A stretch of DNA of 64,000 nucleotides, taken from NCBI GenBank assembly GCA_037176885.1, contig JAWWNJ010000175.1, forward strand, positions 372,001 through 436,000, in the 5' to 3' direction. The position numbers and the translations under genes are program-made. Below are positions 24,533 to 37,327 of the stretch, one piece after another. This DNA is from Favolaschia claudopus. Lineage: Eukaryota; Basidiomycota; Agaricomycetes; Agaricales; Mycenaceae. How positions within the stretch are numbered: position 1 is the stretch's first letter; each line of letters starts with the position of its first letter. Under the pieces are notes generated by a model, which was given only the letters and a program-made list of their open reading frames with translations, had not been told where the DNA came from and did no database searches.

Positions 24533-25846
24533 TCAGATATCCCAGAGTTGATTAGTATTACCCGAAGTGCATTGCCAGGTCTGCGCCTGACGTCCATTCG
24601 TCAGGTCGCCGTCAGTCAAATCGAGGCATTGTCCTGAAAGTTATCATTGAGGTTAGGAACACTGGTGCAAGTCAATCGTTGCAGAAAATTACCTTGGTTA
24701 TAAAGATTGAGTGTCTTCCTAACGCCATCGTAAAACCAAGTTTGAGCAGCAAGACCGTCGTAACATTGCCAAATTTTCATGCCGACGCCGTTCGCAGGAT
24801 CTTTGATGTGGATTCAAATCGGAATGGTGAGAAGGATATAAACAACATACTCGACCCAGCATCGAGGCAATAATTCGTTCCCGCAACCTGAACGGCTCCC
24901 TTACCGCGCTTGATCGCCCATTTCTGAGCTTGGCTCCCATTGCAATCGTAGCTGAGAAAAATATCTTATGTTCTGCGATGCGGTATGCGAATAAAATCTT
25001 ACATTTGCACGGGAGTACCGTTCGCATAAACCGCTCCTCGGACGTCAAGACACTTGTTCGATTGCCCGACTGGTTGAATGGTGAGCGGCCCTTTTACGAA
25101 GTTCGGAATCGTCCCGGTAGGGCAGAAACTACAAATCGGACGGTTGGTTATGATCAAAGACGGGGATGATGATGTGTTTATGTTGGACGAACGTAACGGT
25201 ATAACCCGTATCGGCCACTGGGCACGAGATCAGCGGAGCAGGAGGTTGAATGCCGGATTGAGGGGGAGGGAACGCGGTGGGAGGTTGCTGATATGCCGCA
25301 TTACTGCCACAGTTTCCGTATTCGCATTCGGCGTGAAGGCAGAAGCCACCTTTCTGAAGGTTACTGTAAGCATTGTTTACTGCAAGAACTTCAGAGATTT
25401 GGACGTACCGGAGCGCGATCGATGGGGGCTATGCTCACGCCGACGTTGACCCAAGAAGGGTCAGAAACAAGGTAATAGTAATTGTCCTGTTTGAGAGAAA
25501 ATTCAAACGGACGCATCATGAAAATAAGAATAATGGCACTTACCTGTCCGAAGAACCCGGCACGAACGGTTCCCGACCCATCCGCGTTACCTGAGATTCA
25601 AAAGTTTGACAAACTCACTCCCAAGGAGAACTGGAACTTACCCTGGTTTGCGTCGGTGTAGATAAATCCGCTCCAGTTATTGTCGACGGTGCGGGTGGTG
25701 AATCCACCAGACGAAGCAAGCACGCCTTGATTATTCCCGTTTATGTACAACGAGATGGATATTGGGCAGTTGTTCACAATATTGTAAAGTCGGGTCCCGA
25801 GAACGGCGGGAACAGCTACCAGAGAGAACGCAATGAGGCGAGCCAT
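24533..25846 (-). CDS. Secreted protein with N-terminal beta domain and ricin-B-type lectin domain
   Basis: Minus-strand multi-exon gene. The start at 25846 gives a good signal peptide (MARLIAFSLVAVPAVLG); an upstream in-frame Met at 25900 would bury it. Residues about 18-130 form a domain beginning with TRLYNIVNNCP, resembling Agaricomycete glycopeptide or thaumatin-like secreted proteins. A Cys-containing segment and a Pro-rich linker (PPTAFPPPQ) follow. The C-terminal half is a beta-trefoil ricin-B-type carbohydrate-binding domain with three QxW-type repeats (QKW, QTW and a final QLW) and CLD(V/A/L) strands, ending at 24533. It is predicted to be an extracellular galactose-type glycan binder; no toxin catalytic chain is present. 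Ligand and role (wall binding, defence) are inference. Confidence 0.8.
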
Positions 25847-27045
25847 CGAGTGTAAGGTAGGTCGATGAGGATTGGGGCTCGAAGGGTGAACCAAATTCAT
25901 CCTCTCCGAAGCTTGCTTTATATTGAGACTGTTTACATCTGACGTCTCTATTCAAGAGCCGTATCGCTTGTAGGCGATTTCGCGACGTCGCGACTGCCAA
26001 AAGTCAGGAACGCAACTGTAAATCGTTATCAGCACAAATAGTGGATCATAGCTCAGAGCCAAAAAAAAGGCTCGAAGCCTCTCTTCTCTACTTTTGACGA
26101 AGGCGAATAAAGATTTAATGGGAAGAGCTCCCCAAAAACCCGACAGCTCAGAGTGAAGTAGTGAACGGATTCACTTCTCGTATAATCGACGCCAAGACAC
26201 ATGGCAAAGTTCCAAGCCTACGAATGTCAGAACATACTTAAAATTCAGCCTCATCTATCACAGTCTCGGCAACAGAAGCCCGTAGCTTCAAACATACCTC
26301 GTTCCAGACCGAGATTAGCCATGTCTCGAGGCGTTCTTGGTCTTCCTCGTGCAAGAAAAGCGGTAAGAAACGGTCGGATACAAGAGACCGGCCAGGCACC
26401 AAGTTCCGAATTGTAGAGCGAAATCCTCTTGAATCAAGCCACATCAGTGACTGACATTTCATTGGTTTTCCTAGGTTTTCCTAGGCTCGGCTGTCTAGGT
26501 TTTGTCGCGCCATCCCGGTACCGTGGATCTGCGTGAACAGTCCTTTAAGTTGGATCAACTATGTGGATTGCTTGATACTGAAGAGAATAGTCGGGATGTT
26601 TTGAGCCAGCCGATACGAAAAACTGTGAAAAGGAGACAAGAAAGAGGTGTCCAAATATCACGAAACAAATGTTGTAGCAGGCGCTGGGGTTAGGGTTACT
26701 CAACGATTTCGTAGAAAACCCAAAGAAACTGAGTCCCTGGTTTTTTCTTGGAAAGATAATTGAATCAAGTTCTGAAAAATTTCGGGGTAACTATTCCTTT
26801 CTATTCTATGATGGTGCATATAGGATGTCTTTTCCGCAGTGTGTCCATCGCGATCCTAATCACCAGTTTGATAATGATTTCGGAGGAACGTAGTCAAATT
26901 CGAGGTCATATGAAAGCCTGCGTCGGCACCCCCATCCTGCATACTCCACCATCCATCTCCCGCTCGAAAAAGGGCCCCAATCCTCTGCATGATCTCCCTG
27001 CTTCCGCGGGACATCACGTCGGTAATAGCCCGCTGGTTTCACCTT
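25847..27045. other. Intergenic region
   Basis: The promoter of the lectin gene lies at its left end and the 3' flank of the F-box gene at its right end. No coding exon was recognised. It contains a duplicated CCTAGGTTTT word near 26470 and a short GGTTAGGGTTA telomere-like word near 26688. Confidence 0.45.
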
Positions 27046-28704
27046 TCAATCTGCCACGGCTGCATCCGTCTCATGCCGAAAGACCGCGTTGCATCCCGCA
27101 GCGGCGAGCTGAGGCGCAACATGTGCCCCCGGTTGGCGCGCAGAGAAGATGTGTATGTCGGATAGCGGTGAGATCTGCGGATTTACGCTGCTATACGAGT
27201 TGTTACGAGCATGTACCAGAGCGAGGAGTTCTTCGTATGTGCCTCCGTCGACACCCATGCAAGAAATATGTTGTAGATGCGGACACACGATAGCACCGCC
27301 CGCAATAGGGGTGAGAAGGGAGAATAGGTTACATGTTGCGACGGCGCCGCTTGATCGATGTATGGAGGCAAACGACTGGCGAAGAACAAGGCTTTGGATA
27401 TTGGGTAGGAGAACGAGGTGCTCTTCCACAGCTTCTGTAGATATTGGGACGGAAAGACCAAACTTGACAAGTTTATGGGCGGAAATTTGGTTTAGCAAGG
27501 GAAGGGCGCCCGCGCCCGCGTCGTTATTGGAACTGTACTCGAATGTCTCTAGATTGGGAAGTTCGACATAAGTAAACAGTCTGGTGGGATCAGAGCGATT
27601 TTCGTCGGCGATACTTAGCCGATGCAAAAACACCATGGAAATTGGCTGCATTGGTGCCGGCAGAGCTCTGTCGTAAATGCGGAAAGCGCAAGTTTCTAGT
27701 TGAGGAGAATGGCCGAGAAGGTCTAGGCCATCGACGAGCGAAAAGCTGAATTGAGCGAAGTGAAGTTGTCGAATATGGGTGAATGGAACCAAAGACTGCA
27801 GAGCGGAGGAAGTAATGTGATTTTTTAACGAGATTCCCTCGAGTTGGGTCCCCGAGATGAAAGCGAAAGTTTCGAGTGGGGTCGAAGGAGTTGTGCTAGG
27901 ATCATGAGCGTGGATAGCAATGGTGCTTAACATTGGAACGTCGTGTGCCGAAAGCTCGTTCAATGGTTCAAAATATGTGGTGGAGGGAAGAACAAAGCGC
28001 ATATGTTTCCAGCGATCGGAGTACTCCATGAGGGTCCGGAGCATACCAGAGGATGCTTGCTTGCGGTCGACCATCACACTCCCCGAGCTGCTCGGCCAGA
28101 CGAAGGAGATGGTAAGAGGAAGACTGGTTGACCTCGGAAGCCAAGCCTTCAACTCCTTCCTCATTGCATCGGGCTCTGTCCATATACTGTACGTTGGCCC
28201 GACAATGTGTAATGATGTCCAGAGCCGAGGCACTGAGAGCGCTACCCGCCTCCAATCCAGGCAAACGGATAGAAAAACTAAAGGCACGTCGTTACGATGC
28301 AACGTGGGGTACCGGTCCGATGGTAGAGACGCGATGAATATCTCCCGGAGGATATCATGAGGCAGCGTGCGCGGAATAGACACGAGCGCCAAGTGCGACT
28401 CGACAAACTCGGTGAGTCCTTCTCGTAGATGTATGAGGTCGTTCTGCTGGTGAGTGAGCTGATCGATTCTAGCTTGCAGAGCGTCTATATCGATGCTCAG
28501 CCCTTGAATTTCCTGCATGGGAGCGACAACGAGCTGGTGGATGCCTTGGGCGACTTCTTCATCAGGTACGATGTTCGTGTACAAGATGGGCCGTCTCGGT
28601 ATGGGGTATCCATGCTAGAGTAATCTGGTCACAGCGTAGATGAGTAGCATCAGTATCACTCACTGAGCGGCCAGCGCAGCTCTACGCGGAAGACGAGTCG
28701 ACAT
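27046..28704 (-). CDS. F-box-like domain protein
   Basis: Two exons: a 41-nt first exon (28664-28704) and a long second exon (27046-28594), giving 529 residues. The first exon was chosen because the long frame has no ATG at its start and the splice GTGAGT...CCGAG joins in phase into the conserved LYTNIVP.DEE segment. A coiled coil (about 25-70) is followed by an F-box-like motif (IPRTLPHDILREIFIASLP, then VCLDWRRVALSVPRLWTSL) and a long degenerate leucine-rich region. This is the commonest large protein family in Agaricomycetes. Members are thought to bind Skp1 and select substrates for SCF ubiquitin ligases; the substrate here is unknown. The C-terminus ends in a short Ala/Asp segment. Confidence 0.82.
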
Positions 28705-29576
28705 CGACGGAACCAAGTGGAAAAGGCGAAAAAAATTAGCGGCGACACGTGTTGATCATCACGGTCAGGTGATCTTATACTTTCCCTTTTGGTTTGTGAC
28801 TGAAGACTGTAGAACATCGGATGCATCACAGATTCAAGCCTCTGCGCCGACAGCATCCAGTAGGCCACTATTTATCCTCATTTCCAATAAATCAAATCTG
28901 ACCGACATAAGTACTACCAATATCCGAGTCATACCTGATAATTATAATGCTCTATATGTACATCCTTCACTGACAGAACGGCTTATCTAATAGCCTACCC
29001 TCAATCTACTTACATCCTCCATCCAAAGCCTGAGCAAGATTCAAGTGCGCGGACCTCAACTTGCGCACAACGCGATACGCGTATACGTGAGAACATCAGG
29101 TGATCGTGACGCTGACACGATTTTTTGCCAACGTTGAGATCTAAGACTAGAGTGACTCGGACTTCACTTCGGTGACCATCAGCATCAAGGCCGGGTGCAC
29201 TTCAAGGTTCAACGTTAACAGTTCCGAGTCTGCGCGACACTACTGTACAGGGCGGTCGGGACACCACTGGCGCTCATGCCCCCGAAAAACTCTCAACTTG
29301 AGCTTGCCAGCCTCCAGTTCCCTGACCAATTGCCATTGAGTCGGGCAGTCCCGCCGGCGACCTCACTGGCTGGCAGCTTCCTTAATAATGCCTCGCTTAG
29401 TTGATGGGCGCTGCTCATGTTTCTCCTTCTGTCTCTCGGATCGCGCGGGATCGCCCTAGGAACCGATTGAGATTTGAGAAGTCCTTGCGGTACCCACAGT
29501 GCACAATGCAGGGCGGCGGCGAGCGTCCGTCCGCATCGGGATTGTATACGGTCGACGCGTTCCTGTCTCCCACTAC
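28705..29576. other. Intergenic region between divergent genes
   Basis: This lies between the F-box gene (-) and EF-hand/ZZ copy B (+). No gene was recognised; both promoters should be here. Confidence 0.45.
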
Positions 29577-32500
29577 ATGCATTCTTTCTCAAAAATTTTC
29601 AAACGGCACCGTACAAGGAGCGTCATCGACGATGAGGCCAGAGCACTCGCTGCCGGACCGTCCGATTTCAGCCATCTGTCGCTGGCTGTACCCGTCCCCG
29701 ACCTTCGCCATAGCACCTCGATGCCGCACTTGGTCCTTCCTCAGAACGGACTCCCCATTGGCGCTCCGAATGGCACGAACGAGAGGTCCACCATGATCGA
29801 CGTTCCACCTGTAGACCAGTCTAATCTAAAGGTCTCAATACCCAACGGAGGGGGAGACGATTCAAAATTGCTCCCGCCAACTCCCTCGTCCCGGCAAGTC
29901 AGCCCAGCGCGTTCCGAGCTTGGTGACACTTTAGGAGAGATGTGGCACAACATCGAGGATCGCTCTGCGAATCTTTCGAAGGCGGAAAAAGTCATCGACA
30001 AGATTAGTGACGCTGCGAGTACGCTCGGAAATTTTCTCGTCTGCATACTTTTTCTGATCTTCTTCAATAGGTACTGCGATTGACGCACAAGCCTCTTCGG
30101 AAGGGGTTGTTGGCCTGGTCAAGAGCGTGATGGCCAATGACGAGGTCAAGGCAATAGGAAATGCTATTCTCGAGGGGGTTCCCGCTATAATGAGCGCTCT
30201 GGAAGTTTTGACGGAGGTCCACCCTTTCCTCAAAGGTGCGGAGTCGTTTGAATATCTATGTTCTTCATTGACTGACTCGTTTTCAGCCGCGTACCTCCCT
30301 TTCAAATTGATTTATCACCAGTACGGCTTTCGTATTACCATCATTTTTTCCTGACTTCCTTCGTTAGAGAGACCCAGCGGAGAGACAATGACCGGAAGCG
30401 AACCACACTCTTTGGAAAGATCAAGGACGTTATGATGATATTATTAGAGTAAGTTTTCCTTGCAGTCATACGAGTCTACATTTATTTAAAGATGGTCAGC
30501 TTGAAAAGCTTCGGCAAAGATGATACTCGCACTACACCCGAGGGGAAACCCGTTCTCAGTCGTCTCGCCTCGATTTGCCAGGATATGAAGAAAGATATCG
30601 AGGAGTGTTATAACGGTATGAGGCTCAAGCTAAACGAGCGATCACTCATGATCTATACAGTGCTTAATGTCCAGGAGAAGCGTTCCTTGGGAATTAAGTT
30701 CCTCAAGGCGTCGATATGGAATAAGGAGCTCGGCTCCTACGCGGCAAGATTCACGAACCGACGCGAGGAGCTCACGTTTGCGCTGAGTCTAAGATCCGTT
30801 GTTACAATTGAGGAAATGAACAATAAGTGAGTCCCTGAGATTTTTTCTGATACCCTAAACCTACTTTGCGTTTAGTATGAAAACGTATGTGTCTCCGTTG
30901 TTTTTCGGCATCTGTCGAATGACTTCCGTCGTAGAATGATGCAGATGTTTTCCACGATGTTGACGCCACAGGAACGAGACATGGGACGTTGGATTCAACT
31001 GAACGGCGGCGAGAAGACCGTGATGAAAGACGATAAGAAATGTGCTGCCATGATCAAATACCAGGATTCCTTGACAGCTACTACTGCCACCGTCACGGTC
31101 AGCCACGACCGCGGCGGACGACTCCCATTGACTGTCGACGATGACGGCAAGAAGACCGACAAACTTATTGCGGAGTTGCGGAAAGAGTATCGCGAGGACG
31201 TTCGAGCCGTCATTCGCGAGAATATGGAAAGTTACTCGAAGCGTTTTGCGATGGGTCTGGAGGATCTGGGGAAAGATCTTGGGAATAAGATACAGCATCA
31301 AGGCGATCGATTGATCAAGTACCTCAGAGGCGGCCCGCATCAGCGGATTAAAGACAAGGTGTGTTTCGCTGCCTCAATAACTTGGCGCGGGGCATTAATT
31401 TGAGAGTTTTCAGATTGTCTATCGCGTCTGGAAAGACCAGGTCCGTCGTTGGGATTCCTTCTCCTGCTCGTTCGATCTTTGACATCATCGATCTCAGGGC
31501 TGGAGAGGAAGCGCCAAAACCCGAGTGCTGGTGCTCGCGCTACGCGACTACCTCGTCGAGAGAGTGGAGCACAGCAAGCTTGCTTCATTGCCAACCGAGG
31601 CAGCGCAGAAGAAACGACCAGTTTCCAAAGTCCCGACGGTCAGAAAAGACGAAGATGAGGGTGAGGATGAGGATGACGACCCCGAGACGGATATTTCCGT
31701 TCCGTTGCCGGATAGTTGGATGACATCCTATCTCCAAGTAAAACGTCTCCGCTATCTTGAGCGTATGTGCTTCGTTTTACCGCCTTCACTATCCGCTTAC
31801 CATTTGTTAGAGGCTTTGGATCCTGATTCTTCCGGGTTCACAACAATATCTGAAATCAATGGTTTCTCGCACGCCCGTCCCACAGAGTGGAGGTCAGTAA
31901 ATTCGCTGTCTGATAAGACTAACAACTAAACACACCGCTAGCTTTCCACACTGGGTGTCGTATTGGGCGATAGGATGGCAAATTTACGCTACAAAGTATT
32001 GCGTTGAGATCGAGGAACTCTTTGGGCAGATGCTGCTGCTGAAGAAACAAATTACCATCAAAATGCCGGGGAACACAAGATATTTGAACGAATACATCGA
32101 GGGCTGCTGGCAGCATGTTACGGCGCTGACATCCAGTATCGAGCGATATGATGGGCCGGAGACGTGGCTCGAAGAAAAATTCGCGGCGTATATACAGGCG
32201 CAAGAAAGCATGCTAAAAGAGCGGCTGGAGAAGATCCAGTATGACATTGATGCACTGGACACCGTAGCCCTTATCCTGCGAGGGGACCGCATTGAAGGTG
32301 TACGTCTCTTTCAGTCGACTTTATGCTTTCGAAAACTAATTTGCTTCGATCCAGTCGATTTTTGTATTGCTAGCGATACTGCTTCGAAGACACGTCGCGA
32401 AGATGCATATCGCTCTCAAGCAAGAGCTGCATCACGAAGAGCTCTTTGACGACATGGACACCGTCACATGGGTCGTGTATGCTGCATGGATGCGATTTTT

Positions 32501-35248
32501 GGACCTCAAAGGTATGTGTGTTGGTAGGCATAAGAGCATCTGGTTGACTGCGTTGCAGAGCAATTCCAACATCAAGAAGTCTCAGATCTCAAGTTAATTT
32601 TTGACTGGCTTTCGTGCGGACTGGTATAGCTGCTTGCTCCCATTGAAAGTAGTATGCGTCGCTCATGTGATTAACAGTTCAAAAGTTACTACGAATGGGA
32701 CAATTGGATCAAACCTGAACATTTCATGGAGAACGATATGACGGTATGGACGAGTGATACTCTCAATGACTTGGATCCCTCTGCGCTGGAGGGAATTCTC
32801 GTGCATGGCGAGCCTGAGAAGTCACCGGCAAAGCCTGAGTGCGAAGATTCAGTTGCGGCCGAGCCGGCGTCCAAGTTTGTCTCCTTCAGCATGTACCAAT
32901 CGAGAGGTAGAGTAATTGATTTCTTTCGCTTCCAGCGCCATCGCACAAGATATTGTCGAGGGTACCCCGTCGGGGCGCGTCAGGTCGGCTGTCTTTATTT
33001 CGATTTCGGTGTTTCTGACTCGGTGCTTCGCAGCCCGGTCCCAACAGTGGAAGCGCCTACTACGGATCATGCGACGGTTCCCGAACCAAGGTGAGTTTTA
33101 ATCCTCAACCTCTCACTCAGATGAATAATGCCGCCTGTTCAGCCCCACCCTCACAAAGCCCTCGGAAGCGGAGATGTCTATGTGCGTCAGAATTTTCTTG
33201 ATGCCTCTCTGAGATTGGGCTTCCTCATCGGGCCATCGTAGCACCGGCAAATGGTATGGCTTCCACTGGACCGAGGGTCAAACACCGTTCCTGGCTATGA
33301 CCTGCATCAATATCAAGTGCGGGGACCGAGTCCCCGATTCTGAATCGGAAACGGAGATTTCAGGTGACGGGGTATGAATGATTCTCTTCCGTTGAAATTA
33401 TGCTCAATGGATGTGACAGACCTCTGTAAACAGCTACGACTTCACTCTACTCGGCACCCTGTCATCCGCCGACCAACCAGCCAACACCTTTGCGGTCTCT
33501 TTTGAGCGTACTTACACAGATGACGGGACTTGGATCCAGTACACCGGCACGTACTTCCCCGACCGAGAGATCATGACGGGAACTTTCACTCGCTCCGTCG
33601 CTAATGGCGATTTTTTGCTCAAAAAAGTCCCCGAATCAGCCATCATGTGCGCGCGGCCTCTCGTTCGTGAACTCAATCCCAAAGAACTATGGGCTTTCGC
33701 GATTAAAGCTGTTGTGGACGATATTAAGCGGAGGAAGCCGCGTTTGCCGTACCTATGCAGTCGCATGACGGATGTGCGACGGGTTTTGCGGTTTATTTAC
33801 AGGGACAATCGGGATTTGTTGGATGCGGATGAGCAAGTTCAATATTCCGCGCTTCTCCGGACGTTTTCTTTCGAACAAATGGTGGAGGTGAATAAGTTGC
33901 TCGATTGGTAGGCTTTTCGCTTGATCATCCCAACTCGTCCTCATGCCCCGCTGATAGGTACGATCATGCTGGCAATCTTCAACCGTAAGTATCTACATAG
34001 CCGAACTCATACTCAGAGACACTAACCTCCTCATCCATTCATTCATTAGTGCCAATCATTCTTGCGACGGCTGCTCTGACGACCTCGCGCGATCGAGGAT
34101 CGTCTGCTTGGAATGTGTGAGCTCGGACAACTACGAGCGCACCCTCGAGACTTGTTCCAAGCTCGATTGCATCGCGGCGGAAGTGCCCCACCGCACGGAC
34201 GTCAGCCACAACCCGAAAACCCACCTCATGGTGCGCTTCCGCGACCTCCTGCTGCTCAGGGATTATTATAGCATCAAACAATCAGCGGGGTATTCGATTC
34301 AGTATGCAAGGGATGCGTATGAGGATCCGACGCCGGATTTGCCTTTGACGACGGCTTTGCCTGCGTCGCCGGTTGCGGGGGATGGGGATGGGGCTGCGGC
34401 GGGGGATGTGGAGGTGAAGGTGAAGGTTGCGGGGGAAGGCTCGACGGAGAATGACGCTGTTGTTGTGACTGCGATTGTTGGGGGGTCCATCGCTCCTCCC
34501 GCCGCTGGCGCAGAAAAGCCTGCTTCGCCGGTTGATCTTCCTCCGTTGAACACTGGAGTGGCGCCGCCGGAGCAATCCCATTCATCTCCAACCCATTCCG
34601 AAGCTTCGTCTTCAAGTTCAGCAAGCAGTCATTTGCTATCCGCCGCTGTCACACCTGTGGAACAAATGGTGTATGACTACCAGCAGTTGAAGTGCACAGT
34701 CTGCCAGGAGCGCGTCGTCGCCCCTTGCTGGTATTGCGTTACTTGCTACAGTGAGTTTTTATTTTTCTTTCCTTCTTCGCTTGAAAATTGACTCTGATCC
34801 TTTTCCTCCAGTGACCTGGGTCTGCGACTCCTGCGAAAGCGCCGTGAACGACTTACTGCCGTGGGACTACGTCAAACGATACCGCACCGAGGTCGAAGCG
34901 GGGGAATTCTCCTACGGGCACAACCTCATGCACCCGCTCGTTCGCGTTACGGGATTCAAATCCGACGGCGAGGCGTTGAAATCTGCGGGTGGGGATAAGG
35001 ATGCGGATGCGGATGCGAAGACGCAAGGGGAGACGGCCAGGGTGAAATGGGAGGAGGTGGAGAAAAGGCTTGAGGAGCTGGTGACGGTCCAGGCGAGGTC
35101 AGAAGCGGTGAATAGTGATGTGGATAAGAGGTTGGATGGGGTGGAGAGGAGGTTGGGAGAGGTGGAGACGAAGCTTGAGACGAGGCTTGCGAATATTGAA
35201 CGGTTGTTGAGTAGTCTTGTGGGGAGGGTTGCGGAGCGGGAGTCGTAG
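29577..35248 (+). CDS. EF-hand/ZZ multidomain protein, copy B (intact)
   Basis: About 20 exons encode a protein of roughly 1,500 residues. Order: basic SFSKIFKRHRT start, disordered Ser/Pro region to about 147, helical region about 150-270 (ILEGVPAIMSALEVL, AAYLPFKLIYHQ, KIKDVMMILLEL) reminiscent of adaptor helices at the N-termini of fungal STAND/NLR-like proteins, an extended helical region with a Lys/Glu-rich coiled coil, one canonical EF-hand loop DPDSSGFTTISE at about 580, a conserved region (YWAIGWQIYATKYC..), a hydrophobic SIFVLLAILLRR segment, a beta-rich domain (GKWYGFHW...), a ZZ-like zinc finger (CDGC...CLEC...H...H), an Ala/Ser-rich linker, a second CxxC finger (CTVC...CVTC...CDSC) and a terminal coiled coil. 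Exon 7 (30876-30884) is 9 nt. No enzyme domain is visible. A Ca2+-responsive scaffold or sensor is a reasonable inference; the biological role is unknown. Confidence 0.85.
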
Positions 35249-35722
35249 GTCTAGTTGATGGTGTTTGTTCTGCTGGATTTTTATCTTCGCAGAAGGTCCC
35301 ATTTGATCTTCTGAGTTTTCTTATTTGCCTGGACCGTGCGTTCTGTATTGCATCTATTCTCGCCCGACCCGCTGAAGCAAAATTATCTCGGCCTAATAAA
35401 AGCAGCCTTGCGTGCTATGGCGTGAACCGTGCCAATTGGTCAAAGCGCAGACTTTTCTCTGGAGTCTCTTCATCGATTGAACGAAGGGAGAAAGAAAGAG
35501 TCGAGCTCGAGCATTAAGCCCGCCCAAGTATGCTCTTGACGCGAAGATTAGCAATCCTGGCAGTTGTCAGTGAGGTTGAACCAAAGAAAAACTCAACTCG
35601 GGCACTCGGCCGAAGCTGACAAACCCCGGGATTAGTCGGCTGGATTGACATCTTATCCGATAACTTCTTTTCTTCCTCTCTCATTGGTCATCCTCTCCTC
35701 CTCCCTCCATTGTCCCTCTACC
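35249..35722. promoter_or_regulatory. Intergenic region upstream of glutaredoxin gene
   Basis: This is the 3' flank of copy B and the presumed promoter of the glutaredoxin gene, with pyrimidine-rich sequence just before the ATG. No specific iron- or stress-responsive site could be identified with confidence. Confidence 0.35.
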
Positions 35723-36706
35723 ATGGCCGCCTCAACATCGAACCTCATCACCGTCACCTCCCCAGCACACTTCCAATCCCTCCTCTCCGCCGACCTCACG
35801 CGCGTCTCCCTCATCAACTTCTGGGCGCCGTGGGCCGCGCCCTGCGCGCAGATGAACGACGTCGTCGCGGAGCTCGCGAAGAAACACCACCCGCGGCTGC
35901 TTGTGCTGAACGTGGAGGCCGAGGAGCAGGCAGATATTGCGGAGAGCTTTGAGGTGGAGGCGGTGCCTGCGTTTGTGGTTCTGCGGGTGCGTGGATTGGG
36001 TTTTGTTTTCCTTGGATGGAAAAAAGAAAGTGGATTTTATTGATTGGGTTTGCGGATATGTAGGGACATACACTCCTCGCGAGGATATCAGGCGCCGACG
36101 CACCGGCGCTAACGCAGGCGATCGCTACGCATGTTTCTGGCTCCACCTCTTCGTACACACCGCAATCGCAGACCAACGCCGCCCCGCCCAGCGCCAACGG
36201 CGGCGAGAAGAACTCAAATGAAACGCCGGAAGAGCTCGACGCGCGGCTGCGGAATCTTATGAATCAGAGCCGGGTGGTGTTGTTCATGAAGGGCAACCCG
36301 GAGGAGCCGAGGTGTGGGTTTAGTCGGAAGATATCGACGTTGTTGAGGGAGCAGGGGGTGGTGTTTAGCAGTTTTGATATCTTGAAGGATGAGGATGTCA
36401 GGCAGGGTGAGTGGGGTTTTTGTTTGATTCCTCTTTTCTTTCTCTCTCTCGTCTTTGCGCCGATGGCGGTGTGATCTCTTTTCTTTCGCTTTGACTTGTG
36501 CTGCGTTCTTGTTTTTCATTCTTTCTTCACTTGACCGGAAGGAAGTCCTGCTAACACACCATTTGGATATCATAGGTCTGAAAAAACTCAACGACTGGCC
36601 GACATTCCCGCAGCTCATCGTCAACGGGGAGCTCGTCGGCGGTCTCGATATCGTGCAGGAGATGGTGGAGACGGGGGAGTTTGCCACCGTCGTCGCGGGG
36701 GCGTAG
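35723..36706 (+). CDS. grx4: Monothiol glutaredoxin of the Grx3/4 type
   Basis: Three exons (35723-35986, 36064-36406, 36576-36706) give 245 residues. An N-terminal thioredoxin-like domain has WAPWAAPC (Cys41; the second Cys of a true thioredoxin is absent, as usual for this family). A linker rich in Ser/Asn/Pro follows, then a C-terminal glutaredoxin domain with the CGFS active site (Cys172), the WPTFPQL motif and GG(L)DI glutathione-binding segment. These proteins bind a bridging [2Fe-2S] cluster with glutathione and deliver iron or report iron status to transcription factors in cytosol and nucleus. Length and domain order match yeast Grx3/Grx4. Only one Grx domain is present, as in fungi. 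The symbol is a family-level guess. Confidence 0.93.
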
Positions 36707-37327
36707 GGCCAGTATGGTACAGTACATATTCTAATTTGTATTGCTTTTCTGTTATCTTTCGATTTCTTCGATGTCGGTTTTGATATAATACGCTTAGACT
36801 ACTTGAAAATTGCGAGAAACAAGATGAAGATGAATGAATTTGATGCGGCTGCAGCCACTACCTACGCGACGTTTTTTTTGCGCTGCCAGGGACACCAACC
36901 ACGATTCAGACTTGATTCAGAGTGACTCGTTTCCAGGTCCAGCTGGCTGACCCACAGCTTAGTTTTCCCAATGTTGGCAATTCCTTCGAAAGGGCCCCTT
37001 TGATCCCAAATCCACCACCACCAATTTGCTCGAGACACCTTCGAACTATCAATCCGAGCGAGCGTGGTACTGTATTACATCCATCCTCAGATAGATTCTA
37101 GATTATCGATATCTATTCTACGCATTCTACTCTAGGTAGAGCTTGGGTATAGTACTTATTCTACCCTAGGTATACCAATATCCTCTATCTATCCGCGCAC
37201 CAGGCAGCGGTCCATCCCGCCCATTCATTATGATATCATCGTGATGCCCCCTGGGCACACACCGCCATCCTCCCCTCGAGTCTCAACGCAGCAGAGACAC
37301 CGAGCAAAGTACGAAGACGAAGAGCCC
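36707..37327. other. Intergenic region between convergent genes
   Basis: The 3' ends of the glutaredoxin gene (+) and the Ser/Pro-rich gene (-) face each other. The stretch 37080-37200 is AT-rich with repeated ATTCTA and CCTAGGTA words. No gene was seen. Confidence 0.45.
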
